From assembly GCA_018660305.1 (NCBI GenBank), contig JABJKO010000350.1, forward strand, positions 1 through 55,422: a stretch of 55,422 bases of DNA, written 5' to 3'. Below, in pieces: positions 17,745-25,636 of this stretch. The stretch comes from Rhodospirillaceae bacterium. Lineage in GTDB: Bacteria; Pseudomonadota; Alphaproteobacteria; MPNO01; UBA2964. Every line of letters starts with the position of its first letter. The stretch's first letter is position 1. The position numbers and the translations under genes were made by a program. The notes below the pieces were generated by a model that was not told where the DNA came from, ran no database searches, and worked only from the letters and a program-made list of their open reading frames with translations.

Positions 17745-19388
17745 GTGAGCGACTATCGCGATCTTATCTATAGTGACGATTGGAAAAGCTGGAATGACCC
17801 GGACGTGCCGGAATATTTCAATCCGACCACTGTTCTGATCGACAAGCATATGGGCACCGCAAAGGCGGATGCCACGGCGCTCATCGTCGATGAGGAAAGC
17901 TATAGCTACGCGGCGTTCCTTGCTCAAATGTGCCGCGTCGCCAACGGTCTGCAGGCGCTCAAGATAGAGGAGGGCTCGCGCATCCTGCTGTTTGGTACCG
18001 ACAGCGTGGAGTTTCTCGCGACCTGGTTCGGGGCCATCCGCGCCGGGATCGTACCGGTTGTTTTATCCGACGCCTATAAGGCATCCAACCTGTTGTATTT
18101 TCTCGACGATACGGCCGCGAAATCGCTGTTTATCGATGCGGAACAGGTGGAAAAGCTTTCGGAGATCGCCGACGAAATTCCCTGGACACTGCAGAATGTG
18201 ATCGTGCGGGGAGATGATACCGCCGGAGCGCCTGAAGCCGGTGGTCGGGAGACCCTGACTTACAGAGAGATGACCGAGGGACATATCGACAATTTTCCGC
18301 CGGTACCGCTGCATCAGAATGACGTCGCCTACATGTTCTATTCCGGTGGCACGACGGGGGCCGCCAAAGGCATTACCCATCTCGCCCATGATTTTTATCT
18401 GGTGCCGGAACGGCATGGTAATTTCATGGGCTACACGCCGGACGACATCGTCCACGCGACCTCCAAAAAGTACTTTACCCACGGTATCTGGCCGGCGGTC
18501 CTGGTTCCCTTCTATCTCGGGGCGACCAGCGTGATCTCGCGCCTGCCGCCGACCGCCGGGAATGTGGTCGAGGTTATTGAACGCAGCCGTCCGACCAAGC
18601 TGATTACCGTCCCCACCATCATCAAGAATATTCTATTGTTTGCGGAACAGGAGCGCGTGCCGGATTTTTCGTCCCTTTCCCTTGTGACGTCGGCGTCCGA
18701 GAAAATGCCGCCCGAAGTGTTCGAGAAATTTCACGAGCTGTTCGGCCTCGAAGTACTGGATTCCATCGGAAGCTCCGAGATCACCTATGAATGGATCGCC
18801 AATCGCCCGAGTGATTTCCGGCGCGGCAGTCTTGGCAGACCCATCTACGGCATCGAAGTCAAGCTGATGGATTCCGACGACCGGGAAGTCACGGAACCCG
18901 GCACAGATGGCGAGGCGTGGATCAAGAGCCGGACGACCTGCTTCTATTATTGGCGCAAGCTGGATAAATCCCGGGAGACCTTTATCGGGGAATGGGCGCG
19001 GACCGGCGATACGCTGCAGTTCGATGAGGATGGTTATTTCTGGTTTTCCGGGCGCAGCGACGACGTGTTCAAGGTCAAGGGATTGTGGGTCTCGCCCATC
19101 GAGGTGGAAGCGGCCATTACCGAGAACGATTCGGTTCTCGAGGCGGCCGTGGTGTCCTATGAGGATTCGGAAGGCCTCACCCAGGCAAAGGCCTTTATTG
19201 TCCTTAAACCAGGAACCGAGGTTTCCGAAACGCTTGTCGATGAGTTGAAGGCCGGTGTGCGCAGGATCGGTGGTTATAAGGTGCCCCAGGAGATGGCGTT
19301 CGTCGACGTCCTGCCGCGTACGACACTCATGAAGATCGACCGCCGCGCTCTCCGCATGATGGAAGCGGAAAGCCGCGCCAAAGGCTAA
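17745..19388 (+). CDS. AMP-binding acyl-CoA ligase, benzoate-CoA ligase type
   Basis: A 547-residue member of the ANL superfamily. The phosphate loop FYSGGTTGAAKGITH is near residue 200, the SSEITYEWIANRP motif near 345, and the hinge and C-terminal domain follow WARTGDTLQFDEDGYFWFSGRSDDVFKVKG. The catalytic lysine is expected in TTLMKIDRRALR near the C-terminus. The GTG at 17745 is chosen because GGAG lies just upstream; an ATG at 17622 would add 41 residues with no family resemblance. Overall shape fits benzoate/4-hydroxybenzoate/anthranilate-CoA ligases, which activate aromatic acids with ATP and CoA. The ATP-grasp gene follows after 25 bases. Confidence 0.88.
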   Translation: MSDYRDLIYSDDWKSWNDPDVPEYFNPTTVLIDKHMGTAKADATALIVDEESYSYAAFLAQMCRVANGLQALKIEEGSRILLFGTDSVEFLATWFGAIRAGIVPVVLSDAYKASNLLYFLDDTAAKSLFIDAEQVEKLSEIADEIPWTLQNVIVRGDDTAGAPEAGGRETLTYREMTEGHIDNFPPVPLHQNDVAYMFYSGGTTGAAKGITHLAHDFYLVPERHGNFMGYTPDDIVHATSKKYFTHGIWPAVLVPFYLGATSVISRLPPTAGNVVEVIERSRPTKLITVPTIIKNILLFAEQERVPDFSSLSLVTSASEKMPPEVFEKFHELFGLEVLDSIGSSEITYEWIANRPSDFRRGSLGRPIYGIEVKLMDSDDREVTEPGTDGEAWIKSRTTCFYYWRKLDKSRETFIGEWARTGDTLQFDEDGYFWFSGRSDDVFKVKGLWVSPIEVEAAITENDSVLEAAVVSYEDSEGLTQAKAFIVLKPGTEVSETLVDELKAGVRRIGGYKVPQEMAFVDVLPRTTLMKIDRRALRMMEAESRAKG

Positions 19389-19413
19389 GGCGCCCGTAGT
19401 AAAGGATACTCAC

Positions 19414-20121
19414 TTGGATCAGGCAGCCAAGACTGCGGCGGGGGACATCATTACCGCCGCCAAATCTCGGGGCCAGGCGGCCTTGACCGAATATGAGAGC
19501 AAGCAGGTGCTGGCGGCTTACGGGTTTCCCGTAACGCAAGAGGCGGTGGTAAGCGATCTTGCAGGGGCGACCGCGGCGGCGGCGGGAATCGGCTGGCCCC
19601 TGGTGCTCAAAGCCTGCGCCCATGATGTGACCCACAAGACCGAGCGTGGTCTGGTTCAGGTCGGGATCGCCAATGTCGACCAGTTGGGTGCTGCGTGGAA
19701 ACGGATGCGCACCGATGGCGCCTATGACGGCGATTTTCTTCTTCAGGAAATGGTGAGCGGCGCACGCGAATTGGTGCTGGGCCTGATCCGCGATCCACAG
19801 ATGGGGCCGTCCGTGATGTTTGGCATCGGCGGTATCTTCACCGAGATTTTTGAAGATGTCGTATTTCGCGTCGCCCCGTTGTCCGTAGGGGACGCTCTTG
19901 AGATGACCGGCGACATTCGGGGCTCGAAAATATTGGATGCGGTGCGGGGCATGCCGTCGGTCAACCGCGAAGCCCTTGCCAAGGCGGCGGTAGCGCTTGG
20001 CCAGATCGGGCTGGATCATGACGATATACAGGAAGTGGATATTAATCCGCTGATTATCAGCGGCAGCCAGCCCATCGCCGTCGACGCGCTGATCGTGCTT
20101 AAGGAGGCGTCGGGGTGCTAA
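19414..20121 (+). CDS. Stand-alone ATP-grasp domain of NDP-forming acyl-CoA synthetase
   Basis: A 235-residue protein equal to the ATP-grasp (beta) half of ADP-forming acetyl-CoA synthetase family enzymes. Family segments are EYESKQVLAAYGFPV, PLVLKACAHDVTHKTERGLV, QEMVSGARELVLGLIRDPQ, FGIGGIFTEIFEDV and the metal site EVDINPL. It starts at TTG with AAAGGA about 7 bases upstream. The CoA-binding alpha half, with the phosphohistidine, is not encoded nearby. The gene probably shares a transcript with the aryl-CoA ligase gene, and may act as an accessory acyl-CoA-processing subunit. Its exact reaction is unknown. Confidence 0.85.
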   Translation: MDQAAKTAAGDIITAAKSRGQAALTEYESKQVLAAYGFPVTQEAVVSDLAGATAAAAGIGWPLVLKACAHDVTHKTERGLVQVGIANVDQLGAAWKRMRTDGAYDGDFLLQEMVSGARELVLGLIRDPQMGPSVMFGIGGIFTEIFEDVVFRVAPLSVGDALEMTGDIRGSKILDAVRGMPSVNREALAKAAVALGQIGLDHDDIQEVDINPLIISGSQPIAVDALIVLKEASGC

Positions 20122-20148
20122 GACCCTGAGAGACTTCTCGGCGGCGGC

Positions 20149-20847
20149 TTACGACGCGTTTCGCACGCTGAACCGTTCATTGTAGCTATGAGAGGTGTTC
20201 ACCGGCGTTCCTATGCCCCGCTGGCTGATCCGCTCCAGGCGCCATTCCAGATAGTCCCAGAGCTCGCCTATCTCCACGGCTGAAGGCGATTTTCGTGAAA
20301 TCTCCATAACGGTCCGCCCGTCGATCATACTTGAGGCGAAATCCGACCGCTGATGAATGATCGATGGTGCCAGGGTGCCGTGCTGCGACAGGGCGACAGC
20401 GACATTTAGGGTGATCTTTGCCCGCGAGGACGCGGCGTTGACGACAAAGATCAACGGCTTGTCCATGCGCTCGGCGAGTTCGACAGTGCGCGCCACCGAC
20501 CGCAGATCGTGCGGGCTCGGCCGTGTCGGCGTCACTACAAGGTCCGCCATGCCGATGACAGTCGCTATTGTCGACGTGATGGCAGGCGGCGTATCGATGA
20601 TCAGAAGTTCGAAACCCAGGCCCCGCAGCCGGTCGATATCTTCCTGCAGACGGTCCATAGAAGTGCGAACAAAGGCCGGGGTGTCCGCCTTCCTTTCGTT
20701 CCACCAATCCGCAAGACTGCCCTGCGGGTCGGCGTCGAGCAGGGCGACGGGTCCTTTCCCCGCTCTTTCAGCCTGGACCGCTACATGGCCCGCCAAGGTG
20801 GTTTTTCCTGCGCCGCCTTTTTGCGATGCGAATGCCATGATCTGCAT
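20149..20847 (-). CDS. ParA/MinD-like ATPase (orphan)
   Basis: A 232-residue deviant-Walker ATPase. KGGAGKTT at residues 10-17 supplies the signature Lys10 and Lys15. LLDADPQGSLADWW is the A' motif and LLIIDTPPAITSTIATVIG the Walker B region. ParA-family proteins bind DNA or membrane as ATP dimers and position plasmids, chromosomes or protein clusters. There is no parB gene or obvious parS site next to it, so it is more like the orphan ParA proteins that position cytoplasmic cargo. The small reading frame at 20909-21115 lies upstream on the same strand and may be co-transcribed. Confidence 0.9.
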   Translation of the reverse strand: MQIMAFASQKGGAGKTTLAGHVAVQAERAGKGPVALLDADPQGSLADWWNERKADTPAFVRTSMDRLQEDIDRLRGLGFELLIIDTPPAITSTIATVIGMADLVVTPTRPSPHDLRSVARTVELAERMDKPLIFVVNAASSRAKITLNVAVALSQHGTLAPSIIHQRSDFASSMIDGRTVMEISRKSPSAVEIGELWDYLEWRLERISQRGIGTPVNTSHSYNERFSVRNAS

Positions 20848-20908
20848 AGTACTTCTCCTCGCTTCGTTCCCGCTTCATAACTGCCATCCGCTTCCACGGG
20901 AAATGCGC

Positions 20909-21115
20909 TCACTGAGCTGATGAGATGGCAGGTAAATACGCGTCGCCGCGCTCCCGATCGCGGCGGCCGTAAAGGCTCTGCGCGATAGAGTGAGCGATAG
21001 CGATGGGTGGTCGGTCAGACCAACCGCTTTTTAGGAATGTTGTTCGCATGGTCCGTGCCATGGAAACTACCGCCGTCTCAACGTCCTGTAGGACGACAAA
21101 ATTGCCGGAATCCAT
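20909..21115 (-). CDS. Small hypothetical protein upstream of the ParA-like gene
   Basis: A possible 68-residue product, MDSGNFVVLQDVETAVVSM at its start, rich in Arg and Asp near the end. I do not recognise a family. Support comes from its position 61 bases ahead of the ParA-like start, and from a credible promoter whose -10 lies 57 bases upstream. Against it, there is no clear ribosome-binding site. It is the only candidate gene in the 450-base gap between the ParA-like and MBL genes; the rest of the gap (21120-21299) is AT-rich with no other gene. Confidence 0.35.
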   Translation of the reverse strand: MDSGNFVVLQDVETAVVSMARTMRTTFLKSGWSDRPPIAIAHSIAQSLYGRRDRERGDAYLPAISSAQ

Positions 21116-21171
21116 CCATACTTATTGATGAACCCGAATCGTCCTTATCAAGCCACCAATATCAAGTCAAG

Positions 21172-21201
21172 ATATAGTTTTCTATTACCCACTAAGTACA
21201 A
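21172..21201 (-). promoter_or_regulatory. Putative sigma-70 promoter, minus strand
   Basis: On the minus strand TTGTAC (21201-21196) and CTATAT (21177-21172) are separated by 18 bases in an AT-rich stretch. The predicted transcript would start near 21165 and cover the small frame at 21115 and the ParA-like gene. Confidence 0.4.
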
Positions 21202-21299
21202 TATGTAGATGTTTCCGTCATTTTGAAAATAAACATGCCTTACCACCTCAAGACGAGGCATCCGATGGTGCATAAATCGAATCGATCAGGGGTGCTGTG

Positions 21300-22349
21300 T
21301 CAGCCTGCGGCGTGGGCGTTTTGACGGTAGCGAATAATACCGTCCCCATCGCGTTGTTTTGTCAGGCGACCGTCCGCCACCAGGTAGTTCGCGTGCGCCA
21401 GGGCTTCCCCGATGGCGAAGCCGAGTTGGTGCTGGTCCAGAGTGCGGTGAAACAGATACGGGATAAGGTCCCGGGCGGTCTGAGGCGTCGCACAGGCATC
21501 ATAGGCCGCATCCAGCCTCTCTTCATGGTGCTGGCCAAGGCCATCGATGCGGTCATGCAGCCCATAAAACGGCCGGTCGTGGGACGGTAGCACCAGCGCA
21601 TCGGAAGCGACCGGGCGGAACTTTTCCAGGCTTTCCAGATAGAGCCTCAACGGATCGCCATCGGGTTCATTGCATTGCAGGCTTACATTGGTGGAGATAC
21701 GCGGCAGGATTTGGTCTCCGGAGATGAGAATGTTCCGTTTGGCGCACCACAGGGCGGCATGCTCGGGTGAATGCCCCGCGCCGGTAATCACCTGCCAGTC
21801 ATCATCGCCGATGGTGACCATATCGCCATCCATCATGCGCCGAAACGCGATGGGCAGCGGCAGGATGATCTTGGAAAAGTCCGGGCGCGTCGCGCGGTAC
21901 CCGTCAATTCCCTCCTGCTCCATGCCATTTTCCGCATAGAAATCCATACGCGCATCGATATCCGCCGTGGGACCGCCATACCGGTTTAGCTGGGCCTGCA
22001 TCCATTCCGAATAAGTCATCCAGATTGGGGCGTCCCACCGTTCGGCGAACCAGCCGGCGAGGGATGCATGATCGGGATGAAAATGGGAGACCATAAGCCG
22101 CCGGATCGGTCTACCGCCGAGTACGCGGTCGAAAGCGGCATCCCAGAACGCCCGCGTTTCGTCGTTGTTGTACCCGGTGTCGATGGCCGTCCAGCCATCG
22201 CCATCGGCAAGCAACCACAGATTTATGTGATTGAGCGCAAACGGCAGCGGCATCCTGACCCAAAAAATTCCGTCCGCGACTTCACGGGTTTCACCATAGT
22301 CGAGCTTGTCGAACGGATAATCGGGACCCTGCGCCACGGTCAGTGCCAC
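21300..22349 (-). CDS. MBL fold metallo-hydrolase
   Basis: A 349-residue metallo-beta-lactamase-fold hydrolase. The zinc signature is HFHPDH near residue 85, with further ligands expected in TGAGHSPEH and at a later His in LPSHDRPF. The C-terminal third is helical, as in the glyoxalase-II-like and LACTB2-like groups, which cleave thioesters or lactones. The start is GTG, 36 bases after the DUF1013 stop, so the two probably share a transcript. Substrate unknown. Confidence 0.87.
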   Translation of the reverse strand: MALTVAQGPDYPFDKLDYGETREVADGIFWVRMPLPFALNHINLWLLADGDGWTAIDTGYNNDETRAFWDAAFDRVLGGRPIRRLMVSHFHPDHASLAGWFAERWDAPIWMTYSEWMQAQLNRYGGPTADIDARMDFYAENGMEQEGIDGYRATRPDFSKIILPLPIAFRRMMDGDMVTIGDDDWQVITGAGHSPEHAALWCAKRNILISGDQILPRISTNVSLQCNEPDGDPLRLYLESLEKFRPVASDALVLPSHDRPFYGLHDRIDGLGQHHEERLDAAYDACATPQTARDLIPYLFHRTLDQHQLGFAIGEALAHANYLVADGRLTKQRDGDGIIRYRQNAHAAG

Positions 22350-22385
22350 CGCGCGGCGCGGTCGAACGAACTGGTCATGTCCGGT

Positions 22386-23231
22386 TTACCTGTCGGTGGG
22401 CGGCCACTCGGGAGTCCGCGGTGTCTCTTCGGCCGCCGCCGGAGGGTCCTGTGGATCGGCCGACGGGAGTTCCGCCTCGGCCACATCCGCTGGCGCCGCT
22501 TCGCTAAACGGGGTTGCCGCTGCTGGCTCAGCGGCCGGTGCCTCCGCCACGGCGGCTTCTGGCTGAGCGTCCGCGACGCCCGGAATATCGCTCTCCGATT
22601 CGATGGGCTTACTCTCCGGGGTCTCAGCAGTCACCGCAGCTTCGGTCTTGGCCTCGGCCTTGGCTTTATCCTTGGCTTTGTCCTTGGCTTTCCGCTTTTC
22701 GGCCCGTTCAACCGCGCGGCGGGCCTTGTCGATCGCCGCCGACAGATCTTCGCGTCCGCACAGGCCGAGTGCAACGGGGTCCCGTGGTTTGATATTGGCA
22801 ATATTCCAGTGCGTCCGGTCGCGGATACCGTTGATGGTTGGTTTTGTCGTTCCCACGAGCCGGGCGATCTGCCCGTCGGACAGCTCCGGGAAATTCCTCA
22901 GAAGCCAGGCAATACCGTCAGGGCGATCCTGCCGGCGGGCGACCGGCGTATAGCGCGGGCCCTTGGTGCGTGTGGTTGGGCGCGGCACGTTGACCTCGGC
23001 CAATTGCAGCGCCTGGGCCGGATCCGCCGAACAACGGTCGATTTCATCCTGGGTCAGCTGGCCGCTGGATATGGGGTCGAAGCCGGCCATACCGATGGCA
23101 ACCTCGCCATCGGCGATGCTCTGGACTTCGAGTGGATGCAGACCGCAGAACGCGGCAACCTGGTCGAAGGTCAGCGCGGTATTTTCAATCAGCCAAACGG
23201 CTGTTGCCTTGGGCATCAGAACCTGGCCCAT
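22386..23231 (-). CDS. DUF1013 family protein (TrcR-type cell-cycle regulator)
   Basis: A 281-residue protein. Residues 1 to about 175 are the conserved DUF1013 region, beginning MPKATAVWLIENTALTFDQVA and containing IAWLLRNFPELSDGQIARLV with TKPTINGIRDRTHWN, which reads as a helix-turn-helix. The remaining 100 residues are a Lys/Ala-rich helix (KAKDKAKDKAKAEAKTEA) and a low-complexity Ala/Pro/Glu tail. An excellent AGGAGGAATC precedes the ATG. From memory, the Caulobacter member (TrcR) acts with RNA polymerase on cell-cycle genes such as gcrA. An RcdA homologue and CtrA-box small RNAs lie within 3 kb. Confidence 0.88.
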   Translation of the reverse strand: MGQVLMPKATAVWLIENTALTFDQVAAFCGLHPLEVQSIADGEVAIGMAGFDPISSGQLTQDEIDRCSADPAQALQLAEVNVPRPTTRTKGPRYTPVARRQDRPDGIAWLLRNFPELSDGQIARLVGTTKPTINGIRDRTHWNIANIKPRDPVALGLCGREDLSAAIDKARRAVERAEKRKAKDKAKDKAKAEAKTEAAVTAETPESKPIESESDIPGVADAQPEAAVAEAPAAEPAAATPFSEAAPADVAEAELPSADPQDPPAAAEETPRTPEWPPTDR

Positions 23232-23355
23232 GATTCCTCCTCAAACGTTATGGCGGCTGTAATCACGGAAAATCGAAACACCGGCAAACCGGCCCGGCAT
23301 CCTGTCGCCCGGTCGGGATCGCCCCGTCTCGATTCAATGTATTCAGCGTCCACCA

Positions 23356-24357
23356 TCAAATGGTAACCACGATTTTACCGATATGGGCGCCGCTGTCCAT
23401 CAAAGCATGCGCTTTCGATATGTCGGTCAGCGGAAATGTCTCATGGATCAGAGGCTTAACTTTGCCCGCTTCGATCAGCGGCCACACCTTTTCCTTGAGA
23501 TCAGCGGCAATCACCGCTTTTTCGGCCACCGAGCGCGGGCGCAGGGTCGAGCCGGTAAAGACGATCTGCTTGACCATGATCAGATGAACCGGGATCTCCG
23601 CTTTGGTGCCCTTCTGGATGGCGATTTGAACCAGCCGGCCCCCTTTGGCCAGGACGTTCAGGTTACGGGCGACATAATCGCCGCCCACCATGTCGAGGAC
23701 CACATTGACCCCCTTACCGCCGGTGACTTCCTTGGTGACGGCAACGAAATCCTCTTCCCGGTAATTGATGGCGCGCATGGCGCCGAGCTCTTCACAGGCG
23801 CGGCATTTCTCTGTCGAGCCCGCGGTGACGATGACCTGCGCGCCAATGGCGCAGGCAAGCTGTATGGCCGTCGTTCCGATGCCGCTGGAGCCGCCATGTA
23901 TGAGAACGGTCTCATCGGCGGACAGCCCTCCCCGGGTAAACAGATTGTCCCAGACCGTGAAGAAGGTCTCGGGCACCGCGGCGGCCTCAATCATAGTCAG
24001 CCCGGCAGGTATGGGCAGGCATTGCGGTGCCGGGGCGACGCAGTAATCTGCATAGCCGCCGCCCGCCACCAGGGCACAAACCGGATCGCCCACCGACCAG
24101 CCCGTCACGTTGCCGCCCAGGGCAGCGACCGTTCCGGCCACCTCCAGCCCCGGAATATCCGAGGCGCCGGGCGGTGGCGGATAGTTGCCCTCGCGCTGCA
24201 TCACGTCGGGCCGGTTGATGCCGGCGGCAGCCGATTTGATCAGAATTTCATCGGCGCCCGGTTGCGGCATGGGCCGTTTGGCAACCTTCAATGCCTCGGG
24301 TCCGCCCGGTTCGCCGATCTCGATCACGGTCACCTGATCAGGCAGCGTGTCGCTCAT
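23356..24357 (-). CDS. NAD(P)H-quinone oxidoreductase, PIG3/zinc-independent type
   Basis: A 333-residue MDR-superfamily protein. The segment AAGINRPDVMQREGNYPPPPGASDIPGLEVAG is diagnostic of the p53-inducible gene 3-like quinone oxidoreductases, and HGGSSGIGTTAIQLA is the NADP-binding loop. No zinc ligands are present. It is distinct from the quinone reductase at 15326-16318, so the window has two. Divergent from the DUF1192 gene. Confidence 0.92.
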   Translation of the reverse strand: MSDTLPDQVTVIEIGEPGGPEALKVAKRPMPQPGADEILIKSAAAGINRPDVMQREGNYPPPPGASDIPGLEVAGTVAALGGNVTGWSVGDPVCALVAGGGYADYCVAPAPQCLPIPAGLTMIEAAAVPETFFTVWDNLFTRGGLSADETVLIHGGSSGIGTTAIQLACAIGAQVIVTAGSTEKCRACEELGAMRAINYREEDFVAVTKEVTGGKGVNVVLDMVGGDYVARNLNVLAKGGRLVQIAIQKGTKAEIPVHLIMVKQIVFTGSTLRPRSVAEKAVIAADLKEKVWPLIEAGKVKPLIHETFPLTDISKAHALMDSGAHIGKIVVTI

Positions 24358-24458
24358 TCTTCTATTCCATCATGTCGATTGAAAATCGGTTGCAGGTCTA
24401 ATGGCATCGCCGCACACTAGCAAGGAGGAATGCGATGTGTTTTCACTAAGGTGAGCCC

Positions 24459-24641
24459 ATGGAAGACGAAGACGACCTGCCCCGCAAGCTGGACTGGCAA
24501 CCGAAAAACCTTGAGCCCCTCTCCATCGACCAACTGGAAGACTATGTCAGCGTGCTGGAGGGGGAGATTGCCCGGGTGCGTACCGATATGGCGGCAAAGC
24601 AAACCAAACTGCAGGCCGCCGAATCCATCTTCAAGAAATAG
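24459..24641 (+). CDS. DUF1192 family small protein
   Basis: A 60-residue acidic protein with the conserved core EPLSIDQLEDYVSVLEGEIARV and a short coiled-coil tail ending ESIFKK. This family is almost confined to Alphaproteobacteria and is commonly found next to DUF1465 (RcdA) genes, as here. AAGGTGAG precedes the ATG. No function is established. An overlapping longer frame starting at 24430 in another phase has no family resemblance. Confidence 0.88.
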   Translation: MEDEDDLPRKLDWQPKNLEPLSIDQLEDYVSVLEGEIARVRTDMAAKQTKLQAAESIFKK

Positions 24642-24765
24642 CCGTCCGATGGCAGTGTTTCGTCTTACTTTCTAGTTGGAAAGGGGCGGATAAATTCATG
24701 GGATCGATCTAATTTTCGGCGGTTTTCTGCTAATTTCCCTCAGAATTTAAAAAAAATGCCTGACG

Positions 24766-24780
24766 TTAACCTTTCTTTAA
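24766..24780 (+). promoter_or_regulatory. CtrA box of first small RNA
   Basis: TTAA-CCTTTCT-TTAA is a perfect match to the CtrA consensus TTAA-N7-TTAA. It ends 23 bases before the first hairpin of the downstream small RNA, the place expected for an activator site overlapping the -35 region. A weak -10, CATGAT, lies at 24793-24798. Confidence 0.75.
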
Positions 24781-24802
24781 GGGCCCAAACGCCATGATGA
24801 CA

Positions 24803-24906
24803 TTGACGGTTTGGTTCTCCTCACCGTCATGTCAATGGATCCTCATCCCATCCTTTTGACGCCTCCCTGTTGAAACTAGAGCCGCCTTTCGAGGCGGCTC
24901 TTTTTT
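24803..24906 (+). ncRNA. Small RNA, copy 1 (anti-Shine-Dalgarno hairpins)
   Basis: A predicted RNA of about 104 nt. Hairpin 1 is TGACGGT/ACCGTCA with loop TTGGTTCTCCTC. Hairpin 2 is TGTCAA/TTGACG (one G-U pair), with a loop containing CCTCATCCCATCC. A single-stranded GCCTCCCTG follows. The Rho-independent terminator spans 24878-24901 (AGAGCCGCC, loop, GGCGGCTCT) and is followed by T6. The pyrimidine-rich segments can pair with Shine-Dalgarno sequences, a design known from the alphaproteobacterial NfeR1 and AbcR-type riboregulators. No protein frame of any size fits. The 3' part (24831-24908) is 77/78 identical to copy 2. Confidence 0.8.
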
Positions 24907-24950
24907 ATCTTCAGCCCATCGAAACCCGGCGTTAACAATTCGCTGATTTT

Positions 24951-24965
24951 TTAACCTCTCGTTAA
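24951..24965 (+). promoter_or_regulatory. CtrA box of second small RNA
   Basis: TTAA-CCTCTCG-TTAA, followed by CC, is a perfect full CtrA site. It ends 23 bases before the first hairpin of copy 2, exactly as in copy 1. A -10 like TAGAAT follows at 24977-24982. An extra TTAA half-site lies at 24932-24935. Confidence 0.78.
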
Positions 24966-24987
24966 CCATGACTGCCTAGAATCTTTC

Positions 24988-25090
24988 ATGACGGTTGGTC
25001 TCCCTGACCGTCACGTCAATGGATCCTCATCCCATCCTTTTGACGCCTCCCTGTTGAAACTAGAGCCGCCTTTCGGGGCGGCTCTTTTTT
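24988..25090 (+). ncRNA. Small RNA, copy 2 (anti-Shine-Dalgarno hairpins)
   Basis: A tandem paralogue of the preceding RNA, about 103 nt. Hairpin 1 keeps the stem TGACGGT/ACCGTCA but its loop is TGGTCTCCCTG. Hairpin 2 is CGTCAA/TTGACG with the same CCTCATCCCATCC loop. The terminator is at 25062-25085 with a T6 tail. Divergence sits in the first loop, the promoter and one terminator-loop base, while stems and anti-SD segments are kept. This pattern indicates selection on RNA structure. The RcdA-like gene starts 68 bases downstream, after the terminator. Confidence 0.8.
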
Positions 25091-25157
25091 ATGGTAAGCA
25101 ATTTGTTAACACCGCCCTGTGACAATCCGACCGCATAGACGATGAAGATGTGACGAC

Positions 25158-25565
25158 ATGGCCGACGATATTTCACACACCGCCTTTGTTCAGCGCGCTT
25201 ATGACGACACCTATTCGCTGCTGGTTGCCATGCGTGATTACGTGTCCGGGCCGTCCTCGGCGGATTCCGCGGAGCTGGACCCCAGTGACCGGCTGCGGCT
25301 GACCCATGAATTGTCCCGGGTCACCCGTCAGCTAACCGACGTCATGGCGTGGCTCATGGTTCAAAAAGCCGTGGAGGCAGGCGAGATCTCCGAGGAGGAT
25401 GGCGCCGATGCGCCAGCGGGACAGCTTGACCTGCTGGCAGAGGACGAGGACGACGAAGATATGGAGGGGCTTGGCCGCCTGCCCCTGACTGCCCGTAGCC
25501 TCATAGACCGGTCACGACGCATTACCGCCCTGGTCCGGCAGCTGAACAGCAACCTGGCCGCCTGA
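25158..25565 (+). CDS. rcdA: DUF1465 / RcdA-like protease adaptor
   Basis: A 135-residue helical protein. The family pattern is visible in FVQRAYDDTYSLLVAMRDYV, then LTHELSRVTRQLTDVMAWLM, VQKAVEAGEISEED and, after an acidic insert (EDEDDEDMEG), RLPLTARSLIDRSRRI. DUF1465 is the family of RcdA, which helps deliver the master regulator CtrA and other substrates to ClpXP in Caulobacter. The neighbourhood DUF1192 - DUF1465 - rpmE is common in Alphaproteobacteria. Two CtrA-box small RNA genes lie directly upstream. Adaptor function is inferred from family membership. Confidence 0.82.
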   Translation: MADDISHTAFVQRAYDDTYSLLVAMRDYVSGPSSADSAELDPSDRLRLTHELSRVTRQLTDVMAWLMVQKAVEAGEISEEDGADAPAGQLDLLAEDEDDEDMEGLGRLPLTARSLIDRSRRITALVRQLNSNLAA

Positions 25566-25573
25566 GCGCGGTT

Positions 25574-25591
25574 AGAGCGTTACACCGCTCT
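25574..25591 (+). terminator. Short terminator after the RcdA-like gene
   Basis: AGAGCG and CGCTCT pair around a 6-base loop, followed by CTTTAAA. It lies 8 bases after the stop codon, between convergent genes (rpmE is on the other strand). The stem is short, so termination may be partial. Confidence 0.45.
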
Positions 25592-25636
25592 CTTTAAACT
25601 GGATCCCTTCAGAGGGAGCATCAGGCCGGGATCGCA

